This document shows positions 1 through 10,445 of a DNA stretch of 64,000 bases, piece after piece. The notes below the pieces were generated by a model, which did no database searches, was not told where the DNA came from, and was given only the letters and a program-made list of their open reading frames with translations. The stretch is from the NCBI GenBank assembly GCA_963556195.1, contig OY744553.1, forward strand, positions 11,195,596 to 11,259,595. The letters are read 5' to 3'. Source of the DNA: Sepiola atlantica (taxonomy: Eukaryota > Mollusca > Cephalopoda > Sepiida > Sepiolidae). Numbering within the stretch: position 1 is the first letter of the stretch; each line of letters opens with the position of its first letter. Position numbers and translations under genes: made by a program.

Positions 1-175
1 TCCCGTGGAGCCCTAACGGCTATTTTTGGCCTGCACCTTCTGAATTTTGCAAAATGTTCAAAATGTTTGATTGTTTAGTGTTATTTATGTATAAATGAAC
101 ACAAACAATACTACTCGCATGAATCTGAAATTTTCACCCAATATGCCCATCCCTATTGTCAGATTTGTCCACACC
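1..175. repeat. Half of a foldback repeat (homologous to 55305-55465)
   Basis: This stretch is nearly identical to 55,305-55,465, including the phrases agccctaacggctatttttg and tactactcgcatgaatctga. At 55 kb the same sequence forms the right arm of an inverted repeat. Here only the right arm is inside the window, so the left arm may lie upstream. Similarity fades after about position 165. No coding potential is seen. Confidence 0.8.
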
Positions 176-384
176 AAAGTTCATTCCAATATCTTTGGAG
201 AAGGTATGTACAAACTGCAAGAGTTGACTTCAGGTTCTTCTTCTTTCGTGTGAATCAGATGATTCTGGTGTTAGCATTAGTTTCCCCGATGTTTTTCTAG
301 TTAGAATTCTTTCTGGAAAGACATCGGGTACTTACAGGAAGGACCATGAGAAGGTTGTCAACATCCCTAAGTGAAAGTGGTACT

Positions 385-460
385 GTGGAACCGACTGGAT
401 TCGAACTTGGAACACCCAGGTCTTCAGTCCGTGTCGTTATCCACTTAACCACCGGCACCT
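385..460 (-). repeat. tRNA-like SINE head (Pol III boxes A and B)
   Basis: On the minus strand this reads as a tRNA-like sequence. It has an A-box-like TGGTTAAGTGG near 443-453 and a good B box AGTTCGAATCC near 397-407, about 40 nt apart. An anticodon-arm-like segment GGACTGAAGACC lies between them. There is no clean acceptor stem, and the downstream sequence continues without a terminator, so a SINE head or tRNA pseudogene is more likely than a functional tRNA. No recognisable SINE body follows on the left. Confidence 0.6.
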
Positions 461-539
461 CCCGACTTCAGGTCATCCATGAAGAGCAGGTGGTTGACTC
501 TTTTGTTTGGGTCTTGTTGGCAGCCCTGGCTTAGCTTGT

Positions 540-707
540 AAGCACTCTGGCATTTATTCAGTAACTTACTTAGCGGATCTTTCACCGGGCAAAAGACTAA
601 AGGAGATAAGCTGTCTCCTAGGAAGATTCCTCTTCGGATGTTGATATCAGTGATTATTATTGTTCCATTGGTGTGGCTTAATCACATGGTTGTTTGCCAC
701 ATATTAA
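540..707. other. Unassigned single-copy sequence
   Basis: I see no ORF, repeat or RNA signal here. It is ordinary AT-rich sequence between the tRNA-like head and the truncated U2-headed SINE. Confidence 0.4.
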
Positions 708-715
708 TATGGGTA

Positions 716-970
716 TTTATTTACTCCTCTCCAGGAGTTAGGCACAAGGCCAGTTTTATCTTACTCCCACAAGTAAGATGTGACCCAAGGTCGGGTCGGG
801 AAAGTGGGGTTTGAAAAGCCAGCGCCCGAGAGGTGAGCACTCTGGCCATTAAAAATTGCCTGAGCAGCTCCGTCGGCATTCCCCGGTAGGGGCGCCTCAG
901 GCAGTAAGCAATAAACTTACTCCTCCCCAAAGAGGGGAGGCAAAGCCTGGGAGGGTGGACCTCCTAGAAC
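716..970 (-). mobile_element. U2-headed SINE, 5'-truncated copy
   Basis: This is the reverse complement of the 3' two thirds of the element seen complete at 48,205-48,582. It includes the GC-rich blocks around ggaggcaaagcctgggaggg and the 3' end GGAGTAAATAAA. It lacks the U2-like 5' head and stops at ctagaac. An 8-bp direct repeat tatgggta flanks it exactly (708-715 and 971-978), showing insertion by target-primed reverse transcription with 5' truncation. In element orientation the duplication starts TAC, as in the other three copies. Confidence 0.85.
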
Positions 971-978
971 TATGGGTA

Positions 979-1185
979 GCCATCGTGTTCTTCATAACCA
1001 GATTGATCTTATATAATTCAAGGCACCGCAGTAGCCACAAGTTGGACACACTAACATATGCCTTTTGCTAATCTATGTTGTGTTTAGGTTTCTCTGCCTA
1101 CTCCTACAGTCTTCGTTTTGTTAATTAACAACTGGTTCTTTCACAGTGGGCTGAGAGGGTGAAATATTGGAAATATTGGAAATAT
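979..1185. other. Unassigned sequence
   Basis: Nothing recognisable. A short tatt/ggaaatattgg doubling just before 1,186 leads into the 165-bp array. Confidence 0.4.
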
Positions 1186-1845
1186 CTTGGGTTAAAATAA
1201 TCCCCCGATAGTGGTTGAGGGCTCGTTAGAAGTGTATTACTAAGCTTATTATAATGAGAAAAAAATGTCAAAACTTTTGAATTTTGATGTGTTTGGGCTC
1301 AAATTACCATATTTGGGCATTTCGAGCTCAAAACACATTTTCAGGCATACCTTGGCTTAAAATACTCCCCCGATAGTGGATGAGGGCTCGTTAGAAGCGT
1401 ATTACTAAGCTTATTATAATGAGAAAAAAATGTCAAAACTTTTGAATTTTGATGTGTCTGGGCTCAAATTACCATATTTGGGCATTTCGAGCTCAAAACA
1501 CATTTTCAGGCATACCTTGGCTTAAAATAATCCCCCGATAGTGGTTGAGGGCTCGTTATAAGCGTATTACTAAGCTTATTACAATGAAAGAAAAATTGTC
1601 AAATATTTTTATTTTTGAGGGATCTGGGCCCAAATTACCATACTTGGGCATTTCGGGCTCAAAACACATTTTCGAACATACCTTGGCTTAAAATAATCCC
1701 CCGATAGTGGTTTAAGTCTCGTTATAAGTGTATTACTAAGCTTATTACAACAGGAACATTTTTTTTTCAATTTTTATTTTTGAAGGGTTTGGGACCAAAC
1801 TACCATATTTGGGCATTTTAGACCTGAAACACATTATTGGGCCTT
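1186..1845. repeat. Tandem array, ~165-bp unit, four copies
   Basis: Units begin at about 1186, 1351, 1516 and 1682 with cttggcttaaaataatcccc. Each contains gatagtggttgagggctcgt, a block ending aagcttatta, and gggcatttcgagctcaaaac. Copies 2 and 3 are nearly identical, and copy 4 has diverged and accumulated T runs. It is satellite-like and non-coding. Confidence 0.9.
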
Positions 1846-1971
1846 GATGCCTAGACACTTCCTCCTGCATCTTGCTTGTTCTTTTTCAAGGTATGCTCCA
1901 GACGAGAGGTGTTCATAGATGTTGTCAGCAACCAGGCCAGTAAAGCGCTTGTAGTTGTAGATGGTAGTGAT

Positions 1972-2770
1972 ACAGCAGATTGGTCTGTATTTGTTATGGC
2001 AGATTGGTCTGTATTTGTTATGGCAGATTGGTCTGTATTTGTTATGGCAGATTGGTCTGCATTTGTTATGGCAGATTGGTCTGTATTTGTTATGGCAGAT
2101 TGGTCTGTATTTGTTATGGCAGATTGGTCTGTATTTGTTATAGCACATTGGTCTGTATTTGTTATAGCACATTGGTCTGTATTTGTTATGGCAGATTGGT
2201 CTGCATTTGTTATGGCAGATTGGTCTGTATTTGTTATGGCAGATTGGTCTGTATTTTTTATGGCAGATTGGTCTGTATTTGTTATGGCAGATTGGTCTGT
2301 ATTTGTTATGGCAGATTGGTCTGTATTTGTTATGGCAGATTGGTCTGCATTTGTTATGGCAGATTGATCTGTATTTGTTATGGCAGATTGGTCTGTATTT
2401 TTTATGGCAGATTGGTCTGTATATGTTATGGCACATTGATCTGTATTTGTTATGGCACATTGGTCTGTATTTGTTATGGCAGATTGATCTGCATTTGTTA
2501 TGGCAGATTGGTCTGTATTTTTTATGGCAGATTGGTCTGCATTTGTTATGGCAGATTGATCTGCATTTGTTATGGCAGATTGGTCTGCATTTGTTATGGC
2601 AGATTGGTCTGCATTTGTTATGGCAGATTGGTCTGCATTTGTTATGGCAGATTGGTCTGTATTTGTTATGGCAGATTGGTCTGTATTTGTTATGGCAGAT
2701 TGGTCTGTATTTGTTATGGCAGATTGGTCTGTATTTGTTATGGCAGATTGGTCTGCATTTGTTATGGCAT
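1972..2770. repeat. 24-bp minisatellite, about 33 copies
   Basis: The unit is gcagattggtctgtatttgt plus tatg. Variants carry g-to-c changes (tgcattt), tagcacattgg and attgatctg, and these are spread so as to suggest past block duplications. Because 24 is a multiple of three and the unit holds no stop, five of six frames stay open for hundreds of bases (for example WSVFVMAD on plus, ICHNKYRP on minus). No start context, codon bias or non-repeat domain supports translation. Confidence 0.95.
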
Positions 2771-2774
2771 TGTG

Positions 2775-3285
2775 TCTCACTAGTTTTGTGTGTTTGTGAA
2801 TAATTTATTGACTGGCAAAAAGTCATCTCACACCCTACTTATGAAATTAAGAATCGCGTGAAAACCCAAAACATTAATAATGGAAAACAATCATAATCGT
2901 TATTTTTCACAGTCAATTTCTTCAGCTCGATTTACTCAAAAAGCTTTGCGGCAACAATTATTCGATGAGATCTGATCGATAAGCTGAAAGATTTTGCGTC
3001 TTCGATTTAGCGTGAGAAAAGGCAGCTTAAATTCCGGAGATGTCGGCACCGATAGGACGTGGTGTCAGTTTGCTGATGGAAAGGTGATGCCTTCTGTCAG
3101 TTTTTGTTACTTGAATGCCGGGATTTCGAATTGAGTAACAGGAAACCTGGAGGCATTTAATTGAACACTTGTAATTAATTAAAACCGGCAAGGTGATCAG
3201 GTGTTGCTCTCTGGAAGGTCGGGAAATGCATACAATGCTAAAGCTATGTTCTTTGATACATTATTCAATTTGTCCTGTCTTTTAT
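2775..3285. other. Unassigned sequence
   Basis: Apparently single-copy within the window. No ORF, tRNA-like box or inverted repeat was recognised. Confidence 0.4.
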
Positions 3286-3545
3286 TTTGTTCTTTTTTTT
3301 TGTTCTATCTGTACCCTTCTCTTTCTTCGTCTTTCGTTCTTTTTCCTTCCTTTTATCGTTTGTTCTTTCTTTTTCTTTGATATTCCTTCATCTCTCTTTC
3401 TTTTTCTTTCCATATTTCTTTTTTATCTCACTTTCTTCTTTCTCTTTTCTTCATTTTTTTCTTCTTTCATTCTTCTTCAATTGTTCTCCTTCATTTTTTT
3501 GCCATTCAATTTTTCTCCTTCATTATTTCCTCTTTATTTTTTCTC
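3286..3545. repeat. Pyrimidine-rich tract
   Basis: T/C-rich low-complexity sequence with frequent ttctttttc. It produces phenylalanine/leucine/serine-rich frames with no other sign of coding, and it grades into the array that follows. Confidence 0.8.
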
Positions 3546-4235
3546 CTTCGTTATTTCTCCTTTGATATTTCTCCTTTGATATTTCTCCTTCGATATTTCT
3601 CCTTCGATATTTTTCCTTCATTATTTTTCTTTCATTATTTCTCCTTCATTATTTCTCCTTCATTATTTCTCCTTCAATATTTTTCCTTCATTATTTCTAA
3701 GTTATTATTTCTCATTCATTATTTCTTCTTCATTATTTCTTCTTCATTATTTCTCCTTCAATATTTTTCCTTCAATATTTTTCCTTCATTATTTCTAATT
3801 TATTATTTCTCTTTCATTATTTCTCATTCATTATTTCTCATTCATTATTTCTCATTCATTATTTCTCATTTATTATTTCTCATTTATTATTTCTCATTCA
3901 ATATTTCTCATTTATTATTTCTCATTCAATATTTTTCCTTCATTATTTCTAATTTATTATTTCCCCTTCATTATTTCTAATTCAATATTTCTCATTTATT
4001 ATTTCTCTTTCATTATTTTTCGTTCATTATTTCTCATTCATTATTTCTCCTTCAATATTTTTCCTTCATTATTTCTAATTTATTATTTCCCCTTCATTAT
4101 TTATCTTTCATTATTTCTCCTTCGATATTTCTCCTTCATTATTTCTCCTTCAATATTTCTCCTTCATTATTTCTAATTTATTATTTCTTCTTCATTATTT
4201 CTCATTCATGATTTCTCATTCAATTTTTCTCATGA
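3546..4235. repeat. 14-bp minisatellite (ttcattatttctcc variants)
   Basis: Imperfect tandem copies of ttcattatttctcc with variants ttcaatatttttcc, tcatttatttctaa and ttcgatatttctcc. It ends at 4,230-4,245 with a short inverted sequence (gaaggagaatgattgaagga), a small local palindrome at the array edge. Confidence 0.9.
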
Positions 4236-4292
4236 AGGAGAATGATTGAAGGAGAAAGAATAAAAAAGAACTGTTTATTCTGCATAGAAATG

Positions 4293-4444
4293 TTTGTGTT
4301 TCACTCAAAGAAGGAACTCGTCAGGCTAACTGTAATAATTAACATTCTACAGTACCTTTATATAAGCAAACAATCATATTTGCCTATGAAAGAGATAGTA
4401 GAATGCATTTAGCCTGATGAGCTCCTTCTTTGAGTTAAACACAT
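4293..4444. repeat. Inverted repeat carrying hammerhead-like core words
   Basis: Arms 4293-4329 and 4408-4444 are inverted copies of tagcctgaYgagYtccttct followed by ttgagtKaaacaca. The minus-strand left arm contains CTGACGA and GAAA separated by 15 nt. The plus-strand right arm has CTGATGA but TAAA instead of GAAA. An ACACA...TGTGT stem and a weak AGC/GCT helix follow on the right. This resembles a pair of decayed hammerhead ribozymes, but neither is complete. Confidence 0.4.
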
Positions 4445-4667
4445 ACGACTTTGTGTAGCTTGATGCCATAATTATATTTTAAAAGTACTATATATATACA
4501 TGTAAAGTTATCTTTAGTGTATATATATATATATATATGATAATATAAAAAGCAATTTTTTTATATAGTTCAATTCGATTCTTATGAGAATCAAATTCCA
4601 AAGGAAAATTAAGCTCACTATTGAAGCTTTTAAATAGTTATTTAAAAATATCTAATAGAGCTTTAAG

Positions 4668-5072
4668 TAAAGAAATTGACAGATCAAAATTATGTGATAC
4701 TGTGATGTATTATCAGTTTCGAAGCAAAGAAAAGCTAACATTTTTTCTAGGAGAATCTAAAACATACATAATTCAGGCAGTCAATAAAAAAACTCCCATG
4801 AAAAAATGTGTCAATTTCATTTCGTCGTTGATTTTTAGTGTCTGTTAGTGTTGTTTTTCATGGATTTTTAAAGAGTTTTTGCATGGAGTTTCGCTTTGAT
4901 GTCGTCTGGTTTTCATTTGACAACAATTTTATGATGATGGGAGTTTTTTCATTTACTGCCTGAATTTGTTCAAGTATGTTTTTTATTTTTCTAGAAACAT
5001 GTGTTAGTTTTTCTTTGCTTCGAAACTGACAATACATCACAGTATGACATAATTTTGATCTGTCAATTTATT
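4668..5072. repeat. Large inverted repeat (~130-bp arms)
   Basis: The left arm (about 4668-4802) and right arm (about 4928-5072) are reverse complements at roughly 80-85% identity. Both contain agatcaaaattatgt, gtttcgaagcaaagaaaa and aattcaggcag. The spacer is ~125 bp of unrelated sequence. It looks like an old foldback element or a head-to-head insertion. Confidence 0.8.
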
Positions 5073-5083
5073 TATTGGTATTA

Positions 5084-5412
5084 ATATTTATTTATTAATG
5101 GTGTTACAGAAAATCAAGTCAAATCAAATCAACATGATACCGTCTGTTTCAAGTCAGTGTGGATTTAATACTTTCAGAAATACACACGAAAGATATAAAT
5201 ACATCAACTATAAATACATCAAATATGAAAAAGAAACTCTAAAATACTGTATACGTTTATCCCGAACAAACATGTATGCTTCCCAACTTTTCAAATATGG
5301 CTGACGATAGCTGGTGAGATTCGTTAATTTTGAATACACACCGACTTGAAACCGACGGCATCTCATTTGTAATTTGACTTAATCTTCTGTAACACCATTA
5401 ATAAATAAATAT
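5084..5412. mobile_element. Foldback MITE, ~329 bp
   Basis: The ends are inverted copies of atatttatttattaatggt then gttacag..., extending ~85-90 bp inward to gtttcaagtcagtgtg/gtttcaagtcggtgtg. The spacer holds no ORF. A related half-copy lies near 54,815-54,930. It is likely a non-autonomous DNA transposon; the target duplication cannot be defined because the flanks are AT-rich. Confidence 0.65.
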
Positions 5413-5489
5413 CATGCTCTCATTTTTAATAATTTTTAATAATTGAGCACTCTGTTGGATTTCTTTCGACCAATCTAATCAATGAGATA

Positions 5490-5850
5490 TATATTTTTTT
5501 TCGACCTCCAGAGCTCTCGATCGGTCATTGCTGACAGAAAATCGGTTCTTGATAGACCAGTTTCCCCCTCAATGATCGCCTTCAGTGTGGCATACGGACG
5601 ACCAGCTCTTTTCTTTGCATCCGGAGACCAGAGTAAGAGTGTTCCTGCAGGTACATTGTGACGGGTGACATGTCCTGCAAACACTGGTCATCTCCTCCTC
5701 AAAACCGCTAACACACAAGGCACGGATACATACAGTGACTTGTCCATGGGATTCTGGTATACATACCATCTAGTCACTTTCTATGCGCCACGTTCAGTGT
5801 CCACGATTTCGAGCCATACAATAGGATTGTCTCTATGCAGGCCTTGAAGA
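5490..5850 (-). pseudogene. LINE reverse-transcriptase C-terminal relic
   Basis: The minus strand encodes VFKACIET, LLYGS, then GHVTRHNVPAGTLLLW, AKKRAGRP and LLSAMTDRE-like words. This matches the post-RT C-terminal region of non-LTR retrotransposons common in invertebrates. A stop (AHRK-stop) and frame changes break it. It has no N-terminal RT domain and is a dead 5'-truncated copy. Confidence 0.75.
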
Positions 5851-6395
5851 CTTTTTTTTAACATAGTTCACCCCAGACAAGGCAGGCCGCCACTGTAGAC
5901 GTAAGGGGCTACTGAGAAGAAAGAAAAGGGAGAAGGTTGGGGGGGGAGTCAACTTAAATTAGGATCTGCGCAGCGAGATGTCTGTTTACATTAGTTTTAA
6001 ATTTCTGCATGTCAGTACCGTCGGGGAAACAGGGGGCAGGGAGGGAGTTCCAGAGGCCAGCAGCATGAGGAAAGAAGCTATTTGAGTAGAAAGCTCTCCG
6101 GCAACTGGGGACCTCCACAGTGAATAGATGGGATTTAGTTGATTGTCGAGTTAGTCTAGTGAACTTACGACGAGGGGGCACCAGAGTAGCCAATTCATCG
6201 GAGCATAATCCATTGAAGTATTTGTAAAACAAGCACAAGGATGCTACATTGCGACGATGGGACAGGGACTGGAGCTTGGTTGACAGTGAGGGACCTATTA
6301 GGTTGGCGACTCTTTTTTGGACCTTGTCAAGGAGGGAGAGACTAGTAGATGATGCATCAGCCCAGATGTGGCAACAATACTCCATGCATGGGCGG
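5851..6395 (-). pseudogene. LINE 3' end: RT C-terminus plus 3' UTR
   Basis: The frame at 5954-6385 is open for 143 codons on the minus strand. It reads EYCCHIW, LDKVQKRVANLIG, FYKYFNGLCSDEL, SFFPHAAGLWNSLP and MQKFKTNVNRHL. This is the thumb and C-terminal region of a Jockey/CR1-group-like non-LTR reverse transcriptase. The ~100 bp left of the stop is the 3' UTR and is shared with 27,845-27,960. The catalytic RT core is absent, so the copy is 5'-truncated. It is abutted by another LINE relic on each side. Confidence 0.8.
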
Positions 6396-6419
6396 ATGGT
6401 GGCTTGTTTTGGTTTCCTT

Positions 6420-6600
6420 TCTGATTGAAGACATTCACACGTTTTGTAATGAATGACTGTGCAATCATTATGCTTATATCGTGTTCAGCGTTAGAGTATC
6501 TGCCCAAGTACTTGAAATCATCGATACATTTCATTTCAGAGTCATCTGATGTAAACAACTTCGTGTCTGTAGATAAAGATGGATATATTTTGTTTTCAAT
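6420..6600 (-). pseudogene. LINE RT fragment
   Basis: The minus strand encodes MKCIDDFKYLGRY followed by HDISIMIAQSF. This resembles the FKYLG region of non-LTR reverse transcriptases, which lies between palm and C-terminus. It belongs to a different LINE from the one at 5.9-6.4 kb. Their junction at ~6,400 is a nested or abutting insertion. Confidence 0.65.
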
Positions 6601-7070
6601 GACTGTAGATGAAATTTAATGTGAATGTAAATCTGAAATATTTTAATTTTCAAATAGGATGTTTGTGTTTATATTATACCCTAAAAACACATTTTTTATC
6701 TTGATATGCCTTAAAAGTATATCCCCTCATGACTTTTTAAAATTCTATTTGAAAACATGATTTAATTATTTTATCTCTACTTATAAATTGAGGCCATTTA
6801 TTGCAATGACAGTAAGATTAAAACACCAACTTCATGTAGAATCAAAATGACACTTACGGACATAAGGGCCCCAACTGGCATCCGTTTGACAGAAAAAACT
6901 GTTGTTTGAATGAAGCCATATTCATACACTAGAATGCCCATTCATGAACTAGCAACCAATCAGAATTTTAAGAATGGACTTGCCTATCTGAGCATAATGG
7001 AACATTCTAGTCTTCAAAATCTAGTGGGGGATGTCATCTTCTCTTTCTCATAGCTTCTTTCTCACAGAAT
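6601..7070. other. Non-coding stretch with one dispersed repeat
   Basis: Mostly unassigned AT-rich DNA. About 6,895-7,030 matches, in inverted orientation, about 12,030-12,150 (shared gaatggacttgcc and gagcataatggaacattc), so it is a dispersed repeat of unknown type. Confidence 0.5.
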
Positions 7071-7075
7071 AGAAT

Positions 7076-7300
7076 TTTTTAATGAAAATCGCTCCAGACA
7101 AGGCATGAAGCCACTTAAAGTAAGGAGCTAAAAAAATACTACTTCAAGGTAAAAAACTAGCCAACTATAAGTGTTTGATGGCTAGATTTCAACTCAGAAA
7201 ACAGCAATTCTTCCCCCTTTGTCAGAAACATCGCACATGGAATGTGAGGACTAAAGAACAAAATAAGGGAAGCAAGAGTTAGGAGGCTGCCGAAAGTTGC
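7076..7300. repeat. Dispersed repeat A (LINE-tail-like)
   Basis: This matches 55,725-56,012 and, in part, 56,640-56,745. The shared segment aatcgctccagacaaggcat is the reverse complement of the 3' tail after the LINE RT relics at 12.6 kb and 35.0 kb. This copy therefore probably derives from the 3' end of that LINE on the minus strand, joined to a further block containing acagcaattcttcccccttt. Confidence 0.65.
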
Positions 7301-7494
7301 TAGTCTTTCTCTGCTCTATCGTTATTTTCATGATAGTTGCTCGACTGAACTCTAATCTTTGGTTCTCCGGTGTAAAACATTTTCAACAGGAACTCGTCTA
7401 GCTACAACCATTGTAAATAAGTTTCCTTTCTCCCTATGAGTACCTAAAACTAAACAGAACTTCCATGAGCAAAGTTTCTTTCCAACAACTATCC

Positions 7495-7740
7495 TTCTAT
7501 GGAACACGTTACCATGGGGCTGCTTCCCAGCTGACTATAGCATGGTCGTTTTCAAGTTCAATGTTAACACATTCTTGTTGAGCCGTCATCTTAAATAATC
7601 TAATTCTGACCAGTCTCAACCATTGTTATCAATCCTCACGTTGTTGTCTCACTGTCCTCCTGACAAACTCATTAACTCTTATCCTCGAGTGGCCTATGGG
7701 CCTTGATAAGCGATGACTCATTAGTACCATATGGATCATA
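7495..7740 (+). pseudogene. LINE 3' end relic
   Basis: The plus strand reads LWNTLPWGCFPADYSMVVFK then NTFLLSRHLK, the C-terminus of a Jockey/CR1-group RT. A 3' UTR follows, ending gtggcctatgggccttgata and tgactcattagta. The reverse complement of that tail recurs as the start of the 160-bp units at 33.4-34.2 kb. No RT core remains. Confidence 0.7.
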
Positions 7741-7774
7741 CAGGGAATAGGGACCCCAGAACAATCATACAACA

Positions 7775-8220
7775 AAAGGTTTGGTATGGTTTGGTAGTTT
7801 TGTTTTACGGCATATCAACCCTTTTTGGGTTATTTAATGTCGAATCTGGTCATTATAGTAAAAGTTTTTATGCTTCAAGTTCTTTATATCTTCAAATGTT
7901 TAATCATCGTTTCTGGTTTGGTAGTTTTGTTTTACGGCATATCAACCCTTTTTGGGTTATTCAATGTCGAATCTGGTTATTATAGTAAAAGTTTTTATGC
8001 TTCAAGTTCTAAAAATAAAATAAAAAAGGGGAGGGAGAAAGGGAGAGGGGCTGTTGTTTTTGTTTTTGGTTTTGTAGAACATAATTAAGTTTTACAAAAA
8101 AACAAAAAAAAAAACAAAAAACGTCAATGTAGGTGAATTTCGTCTCAGGGAGCCACAGGGCAGCCTGATCTGGTATCACCAGACAACAAAAGGAACGCCT
8201 TTCCTTCTTCACCGGTGTCT
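7775..8220 (+). repeat. Dispersed repeat B with internal ~123-bp duplication
   Basis: Two tandem units share ggtttggtagttttgtttta, cggcatatcaaccctttttg and agtaaaagtttttatgcttc. A poly-G/A run and a hairpin-like ctgatctggtatcaccagac follow. The same order of parts occurs inverted at 18,300-18,915, so this is one mobile family with variable numbers of the internal unit. The terminal block lacks a clear Helitron CTRR end. Confidence 0.7.
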
Positions 8221-8419
8221 TCCAGTTGACCTTTTACAAAACTTTTTAATAAACAAATGAAACATCGAAGCGTTCGAAATATATATAGATGTCTTTTTTT
8301 TCTTTTAAAACATGTTAATATTTATATATTTTTTGGGGGGGTGGGGCAGAGGGTATATATTATATATTTAGTTTTTTTTCATGTTAGTGCGTTTTTCTTT
8401 TATTTACGAAACTTTTTAT

Positions 8420-8915
8420 TGAAAAGGAATAATCTTAAACGAAACATTACAGAATACTCGTTCTAAAATGTTTTCATGTCACTATTTACTTGGCTCCCCA
8501 CGAGGGCAGAATGCATAAAAGAATAAAATCTCTCTCTATATATAAATCAGTGTTTTAGTGTTCTTGGCATTTTACTTATTTGTTTGATCATTTGATAATA
8601 ACTAAATGTATTGAAAACGAGTAATCTTAAACGAAACATTACAGAATACTCGTTCTAAAGTGTTTCGTGTCACTATTTACTTGGCTCCACACGAGGGCAG
8701 AATGCATAAAAGAATAAAATCTCTCTCTATATATAAATCAGTGTTTTAGTGTTCTTGGCATTTTACTTATTTGTTTGATCATTTGATAATAACTAAATGT
8801 ATTGAAAACGAGTAATCTTAAACGAAACATTACAGAATACTCGTTCTAAAATGTTTTCGTGTCACTATTTACTTGCCTCCCCACAAGGGCAAAATGCATA
8901 AAAGAATAAAGAAAC
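8420..8915. repeat. 191-bp tandem repeat, ~2.6 copies
   Basis: atgcataaaagaataaa recurs at 8511, 8702 and 8893, giving a 191-bp period. Copies share taatcttaaacgaaacatta and agtgttcttggcattttact. Divergence is low, a few substitutions per unit, so the duplication is fairly recent. Confidence 0.9.
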
Positions 8916-9026
8916 ATATTTGTTACTCAACTGGTCAAACAGATGATCACTGACTGCCAAATTCTATATGGCACTATGAACAGGATACAAACCTGTGTGC
9001 CCATTGAATTTCGAATCCTTACTAGC

Positions 9027-9598
9027 CAGGTTTCACTCCACTGTGTACACATGCGTAATAGACTCATCTCTTAGTTGACAGGTTTCACTCCACTGTGTAC
9101 ACATGCGTAATAGACTCATCTCTTAGTTGACAGGTTTCACTCCACTGTGTACACATGCATAATAGACTCATCTCTTAGTTGACAGGTTTCACTCCACTGT
9201 GTACACATGCGTAATAGACTCATCTCTTAGTTGACAGGTTTCACTCCACTGTGTACACATGCGTAATAGACTCATCTCTTAGTTGACAGGTTTCACTCCA
9301 CTGTGTACACATGCGTAATAGACTCATCTCTTAGTTGACAGGTTTCACTCCACTGTGTACACATGCGTAATAGACTCATCTCTTAGTTGACAGGTTTCAC
9401 TCCACTGTGTACACATGCGTAATAGACTCATCTCTTACTGGCCAGGTTTCACTCCACTGTACACATGCGTAATAGACTCATCTCTTAGTTGACAGGTTTC
9501 ACTCCACTGTGTACACATGCGTAATAGACTCATCTCTTAGTTGACAGGTTTCACTCCACTATGTACACATGCGTAATAGACTCATCTCTTAGTTGACA
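9027..9598. repeat. 52-bp minisatellite, ~11 copies
   Basis: The unit begins ttgacaggtttcactccact, then gtgtacacatgcgtaataga and ctcatctcttag. Copies are almost identical. One unit around 9,440 carries ctggcc instead of ttgaca and lacks gt. The array abuts a LINE fragment at 9,600. There are no unique spacers, so it is not a CRISPR array. Confidence 0.95.
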
Positions 9599-9599
9599 G

Positions 9600-9835
9600 T
9601 GGTAACACTCTGCTGGTTAGTAAAAAAAAGTCTCCTGAACTTACTCCATCCACTCCTAACTCTTGCACTAGCACCTGCTCCACCCTGTGCTCCAATGGTA
9701 TCACCAAGGTAACAAAACTTCTCAACAACTTAAATAACTTTACCATCCAGATATACTTTGTCCACATCTGAGTTCTCATCCATCTCCATTGTCTTACACT
9801 TCTTGCACATAAACTTATCATCTCTTAAACAACCA
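9600..9835 (-). pseudogene. LINE RT fragment (KCKTMEMDENSDV family)
   Basis: On the minus strand, in a frame with shifts, it reads FMCKKCKTMEMDENSDVDKV then EKFCYLGDTIGAQGGAGA-like words. This segment recurs at 20.6, 21.5, 36.3 and 46.8 kb. It is the region between a Cys-rich knuckle and the YLGD block of an invertebrate non-LTR RT. It is short and broken. Confidence 0.75.
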
Positions 9836-9909
9836 GGAAGTAAATGGGAAATTAGCAAATTTGCAATGAGGAAGAAACGGTATTAATAAAGAGACGGTTG
9901 CATTTACTT

Positions 9910-10290
9910 ATATATGTTGTTAGCTCCTGTTTCTTTTATTTCACTCAAGCAGATCCAAAATTTAATTAAATAGAGCGGAAAGCATTCTTACTGATCAAAC
10001 AATCGCCATTAATTCTTTTTTTTTATGTGGACTCCTGTGTTTTATTGTCTCTATCTTACTGGCAATTGTTGCTTTTATTTCACTTGAGAGGATCCAAAAC
10101 TTGTTAGTCTCAACAAGATTGATGCAGAAACCATAATTAATAGTTTTTGTGTGGCAGTCGGTTTTTATTGTCTTTCTCTTTTACCCCTGATTCTTGCGGG
10201 CTTAGTTATAAGCAATTATTATGTGTATCACCCCTTTCCACTTATATATGAGCATTACTTTAGAAAAATGTACCCTCTCAAAGTAAATAC
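9910..10290. repeat. Dispersed repeat C, two tandem partial units
   Basis: Units share ttttatttcact, gaggatccaaaact and gtatcacccctttccactt. A further copy lies at 14,430-14,690. Short frames such as MYHPFPLECERC are conserved between copies only because the DNA is repeated. I do not recognise the element type. Confidence 0.6.
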
Positions 10291-10445
10291 CCCAACACAC
10301 TCGACGAGCAGTTTCACTGTAGAGGTCACTAGATGCCAGAAGATTTCCGACTCTAATAGCTTCTTTCCTCGGACTGCTTACTTTTGGAATTCCCTCCCTG
10401 CTTTCTGTTTCATCGACTACCAACATGCAGAAATTCAGATGTGAA
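10291..10445 (+). pseudogene. LINE RT C-terminal fragment
   Basis: The plus strand reads SFTVEVTRCQ, DSNSFFPRTAYFWNSLPAFC and QHAEIQM. This is the same C-terminal motif (SNSFFP...WNSLP) as the relics at 6.0, 12.4, 28.1 and 34.9 kb. Only ~50 codons survive. Confidence 0.7.

Noticed and set aside
385..460. Functional tRNA gene
   Set aside because: Boxes A and B are present but no proper acceptor stem or T-run terminator was found.
1834..2826. 330-codon Cys/His-rich minus-strand ORF
   Set aside because: Produced entirely by a 24-bp minisatellite with a stop-free unit; several overlapping frames are equally open, and no unique coding sequence flanks it.
7731..8088. Overlapping plus-strand ORFs at repeat B
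   Set aside because: The similar peptides at 18.5-18.9 kb come from shared repeat DNA and shift frame between units, so they are not conserved protein.
9027..9598. CRISPR-like regular array
   Set aside because: The 52-bp repeats are contiguous with no unique spacers and the sequence is eukaryotic; it is a minisatellite.
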